From the NCBI GenBank assembly GCA_964415245.1, contig CAYQAJ010000002.1, positions 1 to 56,638 of the forward strand: 56,638 nucleotides of DNA, in the 5' to 3' direction. A program made the translations under genes and the position numbers. The notes under the pieces were generated by a model, which saw only the letters and a program-made list of their open reading frames with translations, had not been told where the DNA came from and ran no database searches. Origin of the DNA: CAYQAJ01 sp964415245 (GTDB taxonomy: Bacteria; Planctomycetota; Planctomycetia; Pirellulales; Pirellulaceae). Below are positions 8,438 through 17,455 of the stretch, one piece after another (position 1 is the stretch's first letter; each line of letters starts with the position of its first letter).

Positions 8438-9928
8438 TCCGCCGCCGGTGGCCGCGTCGGTCTCCGGCTGGATTTCGATCGGTGCAAATTCCTTTACGAG
8501 CGATCCCGTCTGGGCGTCGTACAGCCGCACGAGCCCGTCGAAGCCGCCGGCCGCCACCATCTTGCCGTCATGGCTGAAGGCGACGGAATAGATTCCTCCC
8601 TGGGGAACGTCGATTCGGGCAATTTCGTTCTTTTCGTTGGCTTCGTCAAAGATACGCACTTGTCCGGTGCCGTTGAAGCTGCTGCCGGCGACGACGCGGG
8701 TCCCATCGGGGCTGTAGCGGACGTCGAACACGCGGCCCGGCATGGCGGGAAACGCGCGAATCAGGTTGAAATCGTCGCCGATCTGTCGGGCCTTGTCGCG
8801 GACCATCTTATAAATCCTGGCCTGGCCGTCGGAACCGCCCGCCAACAGCTCATCGCGCTGGGGATGCCGGTCGACGGCGTGCAACCCGCCTTTCAGCGCT
8901 CCCGGCGTGATGCTGGTAATGTTGTCGACAAACCGTTGCGTGGCCACCTCGATCAGCTTCATCGACATGTCGCGGCTGACGGTGATCAGGTGGTCCCCCT
9001 TGGCCGAGAAAACGGTATCGAGTACCCAGTCGTCGTGGGCGCCGCTGAAGAGCACTTCCTTGCCGCTCCCGACTTCAAACGCATGCACGGTGTTGTCGGG
9101 ACAGCCGTAGGCGACCAATTTTCCGTCGGGTGACCAGCTCGCCCCGTAGCACGTGTCGTAACCGGTCATCAGCGACAGCGTGAGCTCCTTCTTCGCCACG
9201 TCCCAGATTTGCACTTCACCCATGCGGCCCGGCGATCCGCCGGCCACGGCCAGAAACTTTCCGTCGGGCGAGAATATGGCCGTTTCGATGCGCTCCGACA
9301 TTCCCACCAGACGGCCGGCCAAGCCCGAACCATCGGCGTGGTGCAGCAGCACTTCGTGGTAGCCCGAGGCGGCCAGCAACTGCCCATCGGGTGAGAAGTC
9401 GAGCGAGGTGATGACCGGCAGGGCGTTGTAGTGCGGCGGATGTTCCATGTCGAACTGCGGACGGGCCGACGCGGGGGTATCGTTCTCGGCCCCTTGCGCG
9501 ATCCACTGGCGAATCGAGTCGATATCGGTCTGGTTGAGCGGCTGCTTCTCCTTGGGCATGGCGGCTTCGTCGCCGATCGGCTTGATCTGATCGACGAGAT
9601 AGCTGCTCTGGGGTTTGCCGGGCACGATGGCCGCGGAACCGCTTTCACCGCCGGCGACGAGATGCTCGAAGTCGGTCATCACGTACTCGCCGCTGCGCTT
9701 AGCCGGTTGATGGCAACCGTGACAGTTGGCTTGAAAGATGGGGCGGATGTCCCGATAGAAGCTGACTTTGGCCTCGGCGGGAGTTGCCTCGTCGCCCTGT
9801 GGTTCGTCGGCGCGGGCTGCGGTTGCGGCCGTGGCCAAGTAAAGAAGGGCCGCCAGCACGACCAACGCCGGTCTAACCACGACTCCCGTACGTGTGACAA
9901 CCACCGATCGGCTTATGCTTCGCATCAT
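8432..9928 (-). CDS. Secreted cytochrome c-domain / WD40 beta-propeller protein
   Basis: About 498 residues from ATGATG at 9928. An in-frame ATG at 9955 is equally possible; longer N-terminal extensions have no signal-peptide character. The signal peptide (ALVVLAALLYLATAATAARA) is followed by a planctomycete cytochrome C domain, 'YRDIRPIFQANCHGCH' (CHGCH at about residues 69-73) with 'DIDSIRQWIAQGAEND'. The rest is WD40-like blades recognisable by repeated 'FSPDGKFLAVAGG', 'WSPDGKLVAYG' and 'YSPDGTRVVAG'. Such proteins are usually encoded near DUF1549/DUF1501 genes in planctomycetes; the function is not established. The neighbour downstream is the DUF1549 protein. Confidence 0.9.
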   Translation of the reverse strand: MMRSISRSVVVTRTGVVVRPALVVLAALLYLATAATAARADEPQGDEATPAEAKVSFYRDIRPIFQANCHGCHQPAKRSGEYVMTDFEHLVAGGESGSAAIVPGKPQSSYLVDQIKPIGDEAAMPKEKQPLNQTDIDSIRQWIAQGAENDTPASARPQFDMEHPPHYNALPVITSLDFSPDGQLLAASGYHEVLLHHADGSGLAGRLVGMSERIETAIFSPDGKFLAVAGGSPGRMGEVQIWDVAKKELTLSLMTGYDTCYGASWSPDGKLVAYGCPDNTVHAFEVGSGKEVLFSGAHDDWVLDTVFSAKGDHLITVSRDMSMKLIEVATQRFVDNITSITPGALKGGLHAVDRHPQRDELLAGGSDGQARIYKMVRDKARQIGDDFNLIRAFPAMPGRVFDVRYSPDGTRVVAGSSFNGTGQVRIFDEANEKNEIARIDVPQGGIYSVAFSHDGKMVAAGGFDGLVRLYDAQTGSLVKEFAPIEIQPETDAATGGGQ

Positions 9929-10661
9929 CGCGTCAGCCCTATTGCGAGTTCTCATCTGCGTCACAACCATCGCTTGCGGTATCTCCATGCTTGCTTGCGT
10001 CTCGCTAACATGCCTCCCTGCGAAGTGCCAGTTCATGCCATAGCGCCGTGTGGGACCCGCGCGACGAAGAACGGCCAGCGAAAACGAACCGGGCCGAACA
10101 GTCGTCGGCCGCTGGTAGCGGGCGGGAGCCGCACCCTGCCTCGTTTGTTCGAGGCCACTGGGCGGCGGCGCAATGGGAAGGATCTTTGGGTGTTCAGTCA
10201 AGTAAGTACAGCGGCGCGCAACCCACGCGACGCTACGCCGGGCTCTCGTTGGTCGCCCTGCGTCCCGATCAATCTGACGCTCAATCATTGCCCCCACGTG
10301 GCTTCGTGGCCATAAGCTCCCCTGATGATACCCCAGCCCAACGCATTCGGCCAGAGTCAGGGGGGTGATCTTCGGCGGAGGAGCCAATGATCGCCGGCTG
10401 GAAAATGACGATCACCCCGTGGGGAAAACGGGGAAATGGGCGGGCCGGAAACAACTACCACCCCCTGATGAAGGGAGGATCGCCGGGCGGGGAATCGACG
10501 AACGTCGGCCGAAAACCCAAGGTTGTCGGTCGCAAACCGGGGATCGTCGGCTGGGAAACGCCGCTCGTTACGGCTCGCGATGCTGGAACGTGCCAACAGC
10601 GACGCCGCCACCACCTGCGCGACGGGGCCACCCGTTACGGCGTGCGACTCTCGGCTTCTAC
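9929..10661. other. 733-nt gap; degenerate GC-rich tandem repeat at 10373-10560
   Basis: No convincing gene. The second half contains imperfect units of about 24 nt around the core 'GTTTnCnnCCGACGATC' (minus strand), for instance near 10505-10525, 10527-10545 and 10545-10562. Read on the minus strand they give a pseudo-repetitive peptide (RRFPADDP, RFATDNLG, FSADVRRF), which I take to be a by-product of the DNA repeat. The first half should contain the promoter of the WD40 gene; nothing specific is seen. Confidence 0.5.
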
Positions 10662-11345
10662 TTATTTGCGCTTCTCGAATGTGCCGATAAAGTCGACCTT
10701 GAGCGAGCCGGAGTTGTCCTTGGGATCGACGTCGTACATCCGCAGGAACAGGCGGCCGCTCTTTTCGGCCGTGAACGAGTGCTCGCTGCCGATCACAAAG
10801 GGTTGGAAGTCCTTGGGATTGCCCGTGTCGATCAGACCCATCAGGCAGCCGAGATTATAGTCGCGCAGCTCCTCGGGGATTTTCATTCCGTCGGGAGTCA
10901 GCTCGGCAGTGAGCGTAAAGGTCCAGTTGCCGCTTGCGCGAATGGCCAGCGGCTTGCCGGCCTCGACGGTGAGGCCGGTATCCTGCCAACCCTGATCGGC
11001 CTTGACGGTGAACGTGGCCTTGGAAGCCATGGCCTCCTGTTGCCGCAGCGCGTCGAGCCGCGCCACCGCATTGGGATAGCGGGGCACGAGCTTGAGGATT
11101 TCGGAGTACACGGTCTTGGCTTTGTCCCATTCCTTCTTGCGTTCATAATCCTGCGCCAGCTTCATGGCGCCGTCGACGAAATCCTTGTGCAGGGCGAGCA
11201 ATTGCGGGTCGTCGGGGAGCCGCGGCGGATCTTCACGCCGATCCTGATCGCCGCCGGAAGGTCCCGGGCGCTGCGCCCACGACGCGGGCACTGCGCAGAG
11301 TGCTGCGAGGATCGCAAGCAGCGAGAAGATGGCGAGCCGTTTCAT
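10662..11345 (-). CDS. Secreted protein with helical hairpin and PA-IL-like domain
   Basis: 227 residues from the ATG at 11345, chosen because it gives a clean signal peptide (MKRLAIFSLLAILAALCAVP, cleavage after ASWAQ); upstream frame is uncharacteristic. Residues about 45-108 form a TPR-like helical segment ('KLAQDYERKKEWDKAKTVYS'). Residues about 110-225 resemble a PA-IL/LecA-type beta-sandwich ('GWQDTGLTVEAGKPLAIRAS', 'EKSGRLFLRMYDVDPKDNSG'). It is exported, possibly carbohydrate-binding. The domain name is a recognition by pattern, so moderate certainty. It follows trkH on the same strand but about 280 nt away. Confidence 0.7.
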   Translation of the reverse strand: MKRLAIFSLLAILAALCAVPASWAQRPGPSGGDQDRREDPPRLPDDPQLLALHKDFVDGAMKLAQDYERKKEWDKAKTVYSEILKLVPRYPNAVARLDALRQQEAMASKATFTVKADQGWQDTGLTVEAGKPLAIRASGNWTFTLTAELTPDGMKIPEELRDYNLGCLMGLIDTGNPKDFQPFVIGSEHSFTAEKSGRLFLRMYDVDPKDNSGSLKVDFIGTFEKRK

Positions 11346-11451
11346 GGTGGTTCTGTCCCGTTCACGAGGGGAGTTGGCGTTCAACCGGACCTGGTTCCCC
11401 ATCACAATCCTATTAGACGCTCGCGAGTGCGGGTAATCAAGAGAAACTCGG

Positions 11452-11586
11452 AAGAGTCGAGGGTCCAGAGTCAAGAGCCGGAGAATTCTCGTTCCGGCGC
11501 ACGTGGGGATTGCAGCGGGTTAGCCGCGACGCGAAGCGGAGCGCGATTGGCCGGAGGTTGGAGGTCGGAAATTGGAAGTGGGGCAG
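11452..11586. repeat. Family C (GAGTC) and family G (GGTCGGA) repeats
   Basis: Family C units at 11452-11482 (GAGTCGAGGGTCCAGAGTC) and family G at 11551-11585 (GGAGGTTGGAGGTCGGAA). The same two families occur together again at 19592-19716, and a lone family G-like piece lies at 18795-18823. The locus is 3' of trkH. Confidence 0.65.
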
Positions 11587-11628
11587 CAGGGAGGCTGGAC
11601 GCCGGCGAGCGGAAGGCGGCTGACGGAC

Positions 11629-13224
11629 CTACCGCTTCATCCAGAATCGCGGCATGAACAGCACCAGCACGGCGAATAGCTCCAGGCGGCCCACGAGCAT
11701 CAGAAAGGCGAAGATCAACTTGCTTGCCGAGGTGAAATCGGCGTAGGTCCGCGTGGCGCCGACGATTCCCAGGCCGGGACCGATCGTGTTCATCGTGGCG
11801 GCGACGGCGCCGGCGCAATCCATGAGCTTGTGATCCGAGCTCAGCTCCGCCTTGTGCCAGGTTGCGTCCGGTTCCAAGGCGATCGTGGCCAGCCAGGCCA
11901 GCACCACAATCACCAGCACCAGGCAGAAGTAGAGCAGAATGTTCTTTCGCAGGTCGGGGTCCTGCACCGCCTCGCCGCCGATGCGCAGCGGCCGCACCAC
12001 GCTGGGGCGATAGGCATGTTCGATTTCCAGCCACAGGATCTTCATGAGCAGGATCGGTCGGATGACCTTCACGCCGCCCGCCGTGCTCCCCGCACACGCG
12101 CCGATGAACATGAGCACGAACAGAGTGCCGCGGGCGAAATTGTTCCAGGCGTTGAAGTCATGGGTCACGAATCCGGTGGTCGTCATGACCGAGATCACGT
12201 TGAAGGCGCTGTAGCGAATGGATTCGGTGGTGCTATCGAAGTCGTTCGTCAATCGTCCCGCGATCGCCACGACGATCGTGGCCACGAACAAGATTGCCAG
12301 GTAGACGCGCCATTCGACGTTAGCCAGCAATCGGCGTGGTTGACCGACAACCACGAAGTAGAGCAGCGCGAAGTTCGTGCCGCCGAGGATCATGAACACG
12401 ATGAACGTGAGCTCGATCATCGGCGCGTTGTACCCGTTAGCGCTCGAGAAGTGCCCCACGCTGTCGTTGTAGGTGCTGAATCCGCCGGTGGAGAGCGTGG
12501 TGAAGGCGTGGCACAGCGAGTCAAACAGCGATACGCCTTGCACCAACAGCAGCGCGATCAAGGCGACGTTCAATCCGGTATAGATGCCGGCGAACACCTG
12601 GGCGGTGTGCTGCATGCGGGCCGTTGTGCCCTCTTTCGTGGGTCCCGTCATTTCGGTGCGCATCAGCGCCTTGCCCGCCGACCCCTGTCCCAGCACGGCC
12701 ACGAACAGCACGATGATGCCCAGGCCGCCCAGGAACTGGGTGCTTGCCCGCCAAAAGAGAATCGAGCGCGGCACGAGTGGTATGCGCTCCGGGTCGTCCA
12801 GGTCGGGTAGCTCCAGGTCGGTCAGCACCGTGGAGCCTGTCGTGCTGAATCCCGCCTGCGCCTCGAAGATGGCGTCGGCCACGTTCATCCGCACCGGCGC
12901 GCCGTTCTCATCGAGACCACGAGCGGTGCCGCTGAGCAGGTAGGGGATTGCCCCGAGAATGGTCGCCAGCACCCAGCTCAGTCCGACGACGGCGATCGCC
13001 TCCTTGCGGTAGAGCTTACCTTTGTTGCCGCGGCCCAGGCGCCACAAGACGGCAGCCGTGCCCAGGCTCACGGCAATGGCGCCCAACAGGCCGAAGAAGC
13101 CGTGCGTCTCGAAACGCTTCGCCGCACCAAACGGTGGAAGAGCCCACGGCGTGCTGAACGCCATGGCGACGCCGACGAACAGCGCCACAAATCCCAGCAA
13201 GCGGCTAACGAGGCGTAAGTCCAT
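11629..13224 (-). CDS. trkH: TrkH-type potassium uptake membrane protein
   Basis: A 531-residue polytopic protein of the TrkH/KtrB family, which moves K+ into the cell with a TrkA regulator. The four half-pore loops are visible: 'AGFSTTGSTVL' (about residue 122), 'FTTLSTGGFSTY' (about 240), 'VMTTTGFVTHD' (about 345) and 'CAGSTAGGVKVIRP' (about 390). A fifth match, 'AAVAATMNTIGPGLG', lies near the C-terminus. The TrkA gene lies immediately upstream on the same strand, separated by 167 nt that hold a long hairpin repeat. Start ATG at 13224. Confidence 0.95.
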   Translation of the reverse strand: MDLRLVSRLLGFVALFVGVAMAFSTPWALPPFGAAKRFETHGFFGLLGAIAVSLGTAAVLWRLGRGNKGKLYRKEAIAVVGLSWVLATILGAIPYLLSGTARGLDENGAPVRMNVADAIFEAQAGFSTTGSTVLTDLELPDLDDPERIPLVPRSILFWRASTQFLGGLGIIVLFVAVLGQGSAGKALMRTEMTGPTKEGTTARMQHTAQVFAGIYTGLNVALIALLLVQGVSLFDSLCHAFTTLSTGGFSTYNDSVGHFSSANGYNAPMIELTFIVFMILGGTNFALLYFVVVGQPRRLLANVEWRVYLAILFVATIVVAIAGRLTNDFDSTTESIRYSAFNVISVMTTTGFVTHDFNAWNNFARGTLFVLMFIGACAGSTAGGVKVIRPILLMKILWLEIEHAYRPSVVRPLRIGGEAVQDPDLRKNILLYFCLVLVIVVLAWLATIALEPDATWHKAELSSDHKLMDCAGAVAATMNTIGPGLGIVGATRTYADFTSASKLIFAFLMLVGRLELFAVLVLFMPRFWMKR

Positions 13225-13297
13225 CAGGTGCGGTGCTTACCGGAGGTTGATCCATCCGCCGCCGGGGCGCGTGGCCCACAACGAACGACGATAGCGG

Positions 13298-13390
13298 AAA
13301 TGCAGAATGCAGAGTGCGGAGTGCAGAGTGAGTGAAACGCCCGGCGAGCGCTTCCGAAATTCTGCATTCTGCACTCTGCACTCTGCATTT
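13298..13390. repeat. Family D long hairpin repeat between trkA and trkH
   Basis: Left arm (13298-13331) and right arm (13357-13390) are built from the same units (TGCAGAATGCAGAGTGC) in opposite orientation, with about 26 nt between. Folded as RNA they give a stem of about 30 bp with a few mismatches. On the minus strand the element begins 1-2 nt after the trkA stop codon and ends 73 nt before trkH. Confidence 0.85.
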
Positions 13391-13391
13391 T

Positions 13392-14738
13392 TCAGCGTCC
13401 GTTGACGCGGAACTGGGTCAAAGCCTCCTCGACGACGGAGTCGTCGATCAGGGCCACCACCGTGTCGCCCGGCTCGAGGCGATCGTCGGCCCCCGGCACC
13501 TTGGCGTAACTGGCGCGCATCACGGCGGCAATCAGGCACTGCCGGGGCAACGGAACGTTGGCCAGCACGTGCTCGGCGGCCGGAGCGCCCTCGAGCACTT
13601 CGATCTCGAACACGCCGATGCGTCCCCCCGGCAATGCGGTGCGAGCCACCACGGGTCCCGTGTTCAAGAACCCCAACACCTGTTTGGCCATCACCTCGCG
13701 CTCGCTCACGGCCAGGTCGATGCCGAGCTTTCCCACCACGTTGGCGTAGTCGGGGCGGCCGACGATGGCCATGATCTTTTCGGCACCGATTTCCCGCGCT
13801 TCGACGCCGGCCATGATGTTATTCTCGTCGTCGCCGGTGCAGGCCACGAACACGTCGGCGTCCCCCACGCGCTCTTCTTCGAGCACGCTGCGGCGGGTGG
13901 CATCGGCCCGCAATACGGTGGTTTGCTTGAGACTACTGGCCAAAAACTCGCAGCGTTCGACCGATTCGTCCATGAGCGTGACCGAGAACCGGCCCCCTTC
14001 CAGGGCGCGGGCGAGGTGGTAGCCGGTTTCGCCGCCGCCCGCGATGACCACGGTCTGCCGCTGCCCGACCTCGCGCTGAAACCAGCCCTTGATGCCGTCG
14101 ACGTCGTCGCGGCGTCCGATGAGGGTGACGCGATCTTCCGGCTCCAATGCGTCGGCGGCTGCGGGGATCCACATTCTGCCGTCGCGGTAGATCGACCCGA
14201 TGCGGACCCCCTTGGGAAGCCCCAGGTCCTTCAGCACAACACCAGCCCCTTTGGCCCGCCCGCCCACTGTCACCTCCTGCACTTCGAGCTCGCCGCGGGC
14301 AAAGTTCTCGATGACTAGCGAGCCGGGGCTGCGAATGCCGCGAGCCAACTCGATCGCCGAAAGGTGCTCGAGGCTGAGCAACCGGTCGATATTGAAGTGG
14401 CTCTGGTAGTCGAACGTGCTGAGATCGCGGAACACCGGCGCGTAAACCCGGGCAATCGACCGCCGCGTTCCCATCGCCTTGGCCATGCTGGCCGCCACGA
14501 TGTTCACTTCATCGTCGCCCGTGACGGCCAGGCATACGTCCGATCCGATCACGTCGGCCTGGAACAGCACGCTCGACTGGGAAGCGGAACCGGTGATGCC
14601 GCGGACGTCGAGCTCGTCGTTGATGCGGCGGGTGTGGAGCGGGTCGTGATCGACGACCGTGACGCTGTGCCGATGCTGGCACAGCAGCTCGGCGATCGAG
14701 GTGCCGACGGTACCCGCCCCCAGAACGACGATTCTCAT
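13392..14738 (-). CDS. trkA: TrkA potassium channel regulator (two RCK modules)
   Basis: 448 residues from the ATG at 14738, which places the NAD-binding motif 'RIVVLGAGTVGTSIAELL' at the N-terminus. A second Rossmann motif ('QTVVIAGGGETGYHLARALE') lies at about residue 230, so the protein has the tandem RCK-N/RCK-C layout of classical TrkA. It is cytoplasmic and gates the TrkH pore in response to nucleotides. The ATG overlaps the stop of the upstream ferredoxin gene as ATGA, implying translational coupling; trkH follows. Confidence 0.95.
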   Translation of the reverse strand: MRIVVLGAGTVGTSIAELLCQHRHSVTVVDHDPLHTRRINDELDVRGITGSASQSSVLFQADVIGSDVCLAVTGDDEVNIVAASMAKAMGTRRSIARVYAPVFRDLSTFDYQSHFNIDRLLSLEHLSAIELARGIRSPGSLVIENFARGELEVQEVTVGGRAKGAGVVLKDLGLPKGVRIGSIYRDGRMWIPAAADALEPEDRVTLIGRRDDVDGIKGWFQREVGQRQTVVIAGGGETGYHLARALEGGRFSVTLMDESVERCEFLASSLKQTTVLRADATRRSVLEEERVGDADVFVACTGDDENNIMAGVEAREIGAEKIMAIVGRPDYANVVGKLGIDLAVSEREVMAKQVLGFLNTGPVVARTALPGGRIGVFEIEVLEGAPAAEHVLANVPLPRQCLIAAVMRASYAKVPGADDRLEPGDTVVALIDDSVVEEALTQFRVNGR

Positions 14739-15121
14739 GGCGCGTGTTCCGAGGGGCCGGTTGGCGTCTTGCCGCACGCGTCCCGGCCGGTTGGGCAGTT
14801 GAGCTCCTCGTCGGCGATGCGCAGGTCCTCCAGCACGCGACCGCCGAGGATGGTTTCCTCGACGATCCGGGGCACGTCCTGCGGCGTGACGCGGCCATAC
14901 CAGATGGCCTGCGGGTAGATGACGACGGTGGGTCCCTGCTCACACTGGTCGAGGCATCCCGATCGATTGGCGCGAACCAGCGGCCCCAATCCGCGCCTTT
15001 TCAGCTCGGCCTTGAACAGATTGCGCAAAAGCTCGCTCCCCTGGGGATCGCAGCAGCCACGGCTGCTACCGGCTTCGCGACGATTGCAGCAGATGAAAAC
15101 GTGATGCGTGAAAGGTGGCAT
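14735..15121 (-). CDS. Thioredoxin-like (2Fe-2S) ferredoxin domain protein
   Basis: 128 residues from the ATG at 15121. Cysteines are placed as in the thioredoxin-like 2Fe-2S ferredoxin family: 'HHVFICCNRREAGSSRGCC' near the N-terminus and 'RSGCLDQCEQGPTVVIYP' in the middle, with the downstream 'WYGRVTPQDVPRIVEE' helix also typical. A cytoplasmic electron carrier. Its TGA stop overlaps the trkA start (ATGA), an unusual partner for a potassium regulator. The longer open frame upstream lacks family resemblance. Confidence 0.85.
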   Translation of the reverse strand: MPPFTHHVFICCNRREAGSSRGCCDPQGSELLRNLFKAELKRRGLGPLVRANRSGCLDQCEQGPTVVIYPQAIWYGRVTPQDVPRIVEETILGGRVLEDLRIADEELNCPTGRDACGKTPTGPSEHAP

Positions 15122-15262
15122 CGACCAGAGGGCCGCCGGAGAACGCCCGTTATGGGAACTGCCTGCGCGGTTTCCCGCCAAGCTCGATTCTATTCATTCA
15201 CAGGCCGCACATTGTACGTCGCGGCTGTGGGGCATCCAAGCCAAACGAGGCCGACGGATCCG

Positions 15263-15490
15263 CTACAGATTCCAAGACAGCAGGAACAGAATGCCGAAAA
15301 CTACCACCATGAAGCCGACGATCCAGGTACCGGCCTTGGTGGCGTTGTGCAGAATGGGACGCATGGATTCGTGCCGCGTGGCGCCGTAAACGAGACTGAT
15401 GGCCACGATCAGCGGCAAGATGTACCACACTTGCCGCTGGCTCCAGGCCGCCAGCAGAGAGGAAAACAATAAGACGTTATACATGGTCAT
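15263..15490 (-). CDS. Small two-helix membrane protein
   Basis: 75 residues (73 if the second ATG at 15484, preceded by GGTGA, is used). Two hydrophobic helices: about residues 20-38 (VWYILPLIVAISLVYGA) and 52-73 (GTWIVGFMVVVFGILFLLSW), linked by a short charged loop. No family recognised. It follows the DUF6677-like membrane protein at 67 nt on the same strand and may be in one operon with it. Confidence 0.6.
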   Translation of the reverse strand: MTMYNVLLFSSLLAAWSQRQVWYILPLIVAISLVYGATRHESMRPILHNATKAGTWIVGFMVVVFGILFLLSWNL

Positions 15491-15557
15491 TCACCCATCG
15501 CTGCTCGACCCCGGAGTCACCGGCGCCGCAGCGCCGGTCGCGGGGGCGATGCCCCCT

Positions 15558-16235
15558 TCAGGCTTCTTCCTCCGATTGTTCTCCCTTGGCGTCGTCGCCA
15601 TCTTTCTCCCCGTTGCGCGACTTGGCGGCCGGCAGCACCGGCCCGGCCGCGGCATCGTAAATCGCCAGCACGTTGAGCAGCCCGGCGATCACCGTATACA
15701 ACGTCCCCAGCTCGAACAGCGCCGCGTACTCGTCGTGCCAAAGGGAGAGCGCGGTGCGGGCCTCCGGGTCGACCCTTTGGCCCTGCCGCACCACCTGAAT
15801 CGGGAGATCCGGTGGCGGCGCCATGAATCCTTCGACCAGCTCATCGCCGTTCAGGCCCCGAGCCGGATCGATGAGCTCGAGCGTACGGGGGTCGCGGTAG
15901 CCCGTGATCCACAGCGGCTTGTTGCCGCGATTGACCAGGTGGCTCTGCGCTACCGCGGGCAGCGCGGGCGCCCCGACGCCGAGTTGGCAAATGTACTGCC
16001 AGCGGAAGTCGTCGCGCTTCCACGAAGCGTACACCACGTGGCCGCCCCCCATCGCCAGGCCGAAAAAATAGGTGCTCAGGACGCACACCATGAACAAAAT
16101 GCCTTTGGCGTAGCGACGCTGATACAGATGGCCGGCTCCCGGCCAGAGCCAAGCCAGGAGCGCCGCCAGTCGCGGGTTGCGCAGGTCGACATGGATCACG
16201 CTGTCGGAGTCTGGCTGTGCGTCCGGGGAAGCCAT
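15558..16235 (-). CDS. DUF6677-like membrane protein
   Basis: 225 residues from the ATG at 16235. The segment 'RLAALLAWLWPGAGHLYQRR' followed by 'KGILFMVCVLSTYFFGLAMG' is the TM2-like hairpin of planctomycete DUF6677 proteins. A periplasmic or cytoplasmic loop follows ('PARGLNGDELVEGFMAPPPD'), then a last helix ('LYTVIAGLLNVLAIYDA') and a charged, acidic tail. The role is unknown. The family assignment is by pattern memory. Confidence 0.75.
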   Translation of the reverse strand: MASPDAQPDSDSVIHVDLRNPRLAALLAWLWPGAGHLYQRRYAKGILFMVCVLSTYFFGLAMGGGHVVYASWKRDDFRWQYICQLGVGAPALPAVAQSHLVNRGNKPLWITGYRDPRTLELIDPARGLNGDELVEGFMAPPPDLPIQVVRQGQRVDPEARTALSLWHDEYAALFELGTLYTVIAGLLNVLAIYDAAAGPVLPAAKSRNGEKDGDDAKGEQSEEEA

Positions 16236-16317
16236 AGGCGGGATGCTCTGCGAGAAGGAAAGTGGATTCGCGATTGGCCCCCATTTTACCCGTACGGGCC
16301 GCACTGGCTAGGTCAAT

Positions 16318-16340
16318 AGCTCTCAGCTATTAGCCGTCAC
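16318..16340. repeat. Family B repeat copy
   Basis: A short CTCAGCTATTAGCCGTCA-type copy about 15 nt after the stop of the phosphoesterase gene (minus strand). Confidence 0.5.
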
Positions 16341-16354
16341 GTACGCGCCGCGCG

Positions 16355-17455
16355 TCACCCCACGTTTGCCAGCGTCATGCTGAACCGGTTTTGGTCCGAC
16401 TCGTTGCGCTGATTGCGCGTGGGCGAATAATCGAAAACCTCGACGGTCTTGCCATCGGCGCGGAACTCCAGCAGCCGCAGCCAGCCGTCGCCGCCGTTGG
16501 GGCGCATCTGAAAGTTCACCAGCACCTGCGGCACTTCGCGGCCGCCGGGAGTTTGCGTTGTGATCCGCCCCAGCCCGTCTCCCAGCACGTGCCCGTTCAG
16601 CGTGAGTACAAAATTCTCGTGCTTGCCGACCAGGTTGTTCCACAGTTCCTCGCCGTCGCTCACGTCGTCGTCGGTGGCTCGGGCGACCCCGTAGCTGTGC
16701 GGGTTCCAGCTCTGCCGGCCCTTGTACTTCTGCCAGTCGTACCGCGTGTCGTCGTAATAGATGTAGGCGTGCGTGGTCAGGATCGCCGCGCGGTCCTTGT
16801 GCTTGGCCGCCACTTCGTTGGCCCAGCGGACCACGTCCTTCCGCGGGCCGAACTCCAGACAGATCGACAAGAAGTCGCGCCCACCGGCCGAGAAGAGGTG
16901 AAAACTGTTCTCCAGCTTATCGGGCTCCTTGTCGTACGTGCCGCCGAACGTGGGAAGGTCCTTGAACTTGTCGACGGGAAAGGCTTCGTTCAGCGCGGTG
17001 GTGCGATCCTTGCAGACGCCCCCTTCGCTGTAGTCGTGGTTACCCGGCACCAGAAAGTACGGCACCTTGCCATCGAGCACGTTCATGGCCTTCACCGCGT
17101 TATCCCACTGAGGCGGCGTGTTGCGGTTGGTGATGTCGCCCAGGTGCAGCACGCAGGCAATGTTGCGGTCTTTGCGGTTCTCGACGATCCACTCGGTCTG
17201 GGCCGTGTACTCGTCGGGGTGGCTTTCGCTATAGAACTGCGTGTCGGGCAGCACCACGATCGTGAACGAATCCTTGGCCTGCTTTTCCGGCTCGCCGTCG
17301 ACGAGCACTCCGTCGGCGTAAGGGCCTTTCTCCTGGCCGAATGCGCTGGTGGCGGCAAGCAGAGCGGGCGAGATGGCCCAAACCGCGCCGGCTTTCAAAA
17401 CATCGCGTCGGGTAATAGCAGACCGGGTAATGGCAGACCGGGTTATGGAAGGCAT
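16355..17455 (-). CDS. Tat-exported calcineurin-like metallophosphoesterase
   Basis: 366 residues from the ATG at 17455, preferred over one 6 nt upstream because GGAG lies 7 nt before it. The Tat signal is 'ITRRDVLKAGAVWAISPALL'. Metal-binding motifs are in family order: 'VVLPDTQFYS', 'CVLHLGDITNRN', 'VPGNHDY', 'LTTHAYIYYDD', 'NGHVLGDG'. It should hydrolyse phosphate esters outside the cytoplasm; the substrate is unknown. The positively charged n-region is unusual: a 15-nt unit is tandemly repeated about three times, giving SITRSAITRSAITRR, so the protein has extra arginines before the true twin-arginine. Confidence 0.9.
   Translation of the reverse strand: MPSITRSAITRSAITRRDVLKAGAVWAISPALLAATSAFGQEKGPYADGVLVDGEPEKQAKDSFTIVVLPDTQFYSESHPDEYTAQTEWIVENRKDRNIACVLHLGDITNRNTPPQWDNAVKAMNVLDGKVPYFLVPGNHDYSEGGVCKDRTTALNEAFPVDKFKDLPTFGGTYDKEPDKLENSFHLFSAGGRDFLSICLEFGPRKDVVRWANEVAAKHKDRAAILTTHAYIYYDDTRYDWQKYKGRQSWNPHSYGVARATDDDVSDGEELWNNLVGKHENFVLTLNGHVLGDGLGRITTQTPGGREVPQVLVNFQMRPNGGDGWLRLLEFRADGKTVEVFDYSPTRNQRNESDQNRFSMTLANVG

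Noticed and set aside
10357..10614. Minus-strand ORF of 85 codons with repeated RRFPADDP-like peptide
   Set aside because: The repeat is at the DNA level and degenerate in all frames; no start signal and no family.
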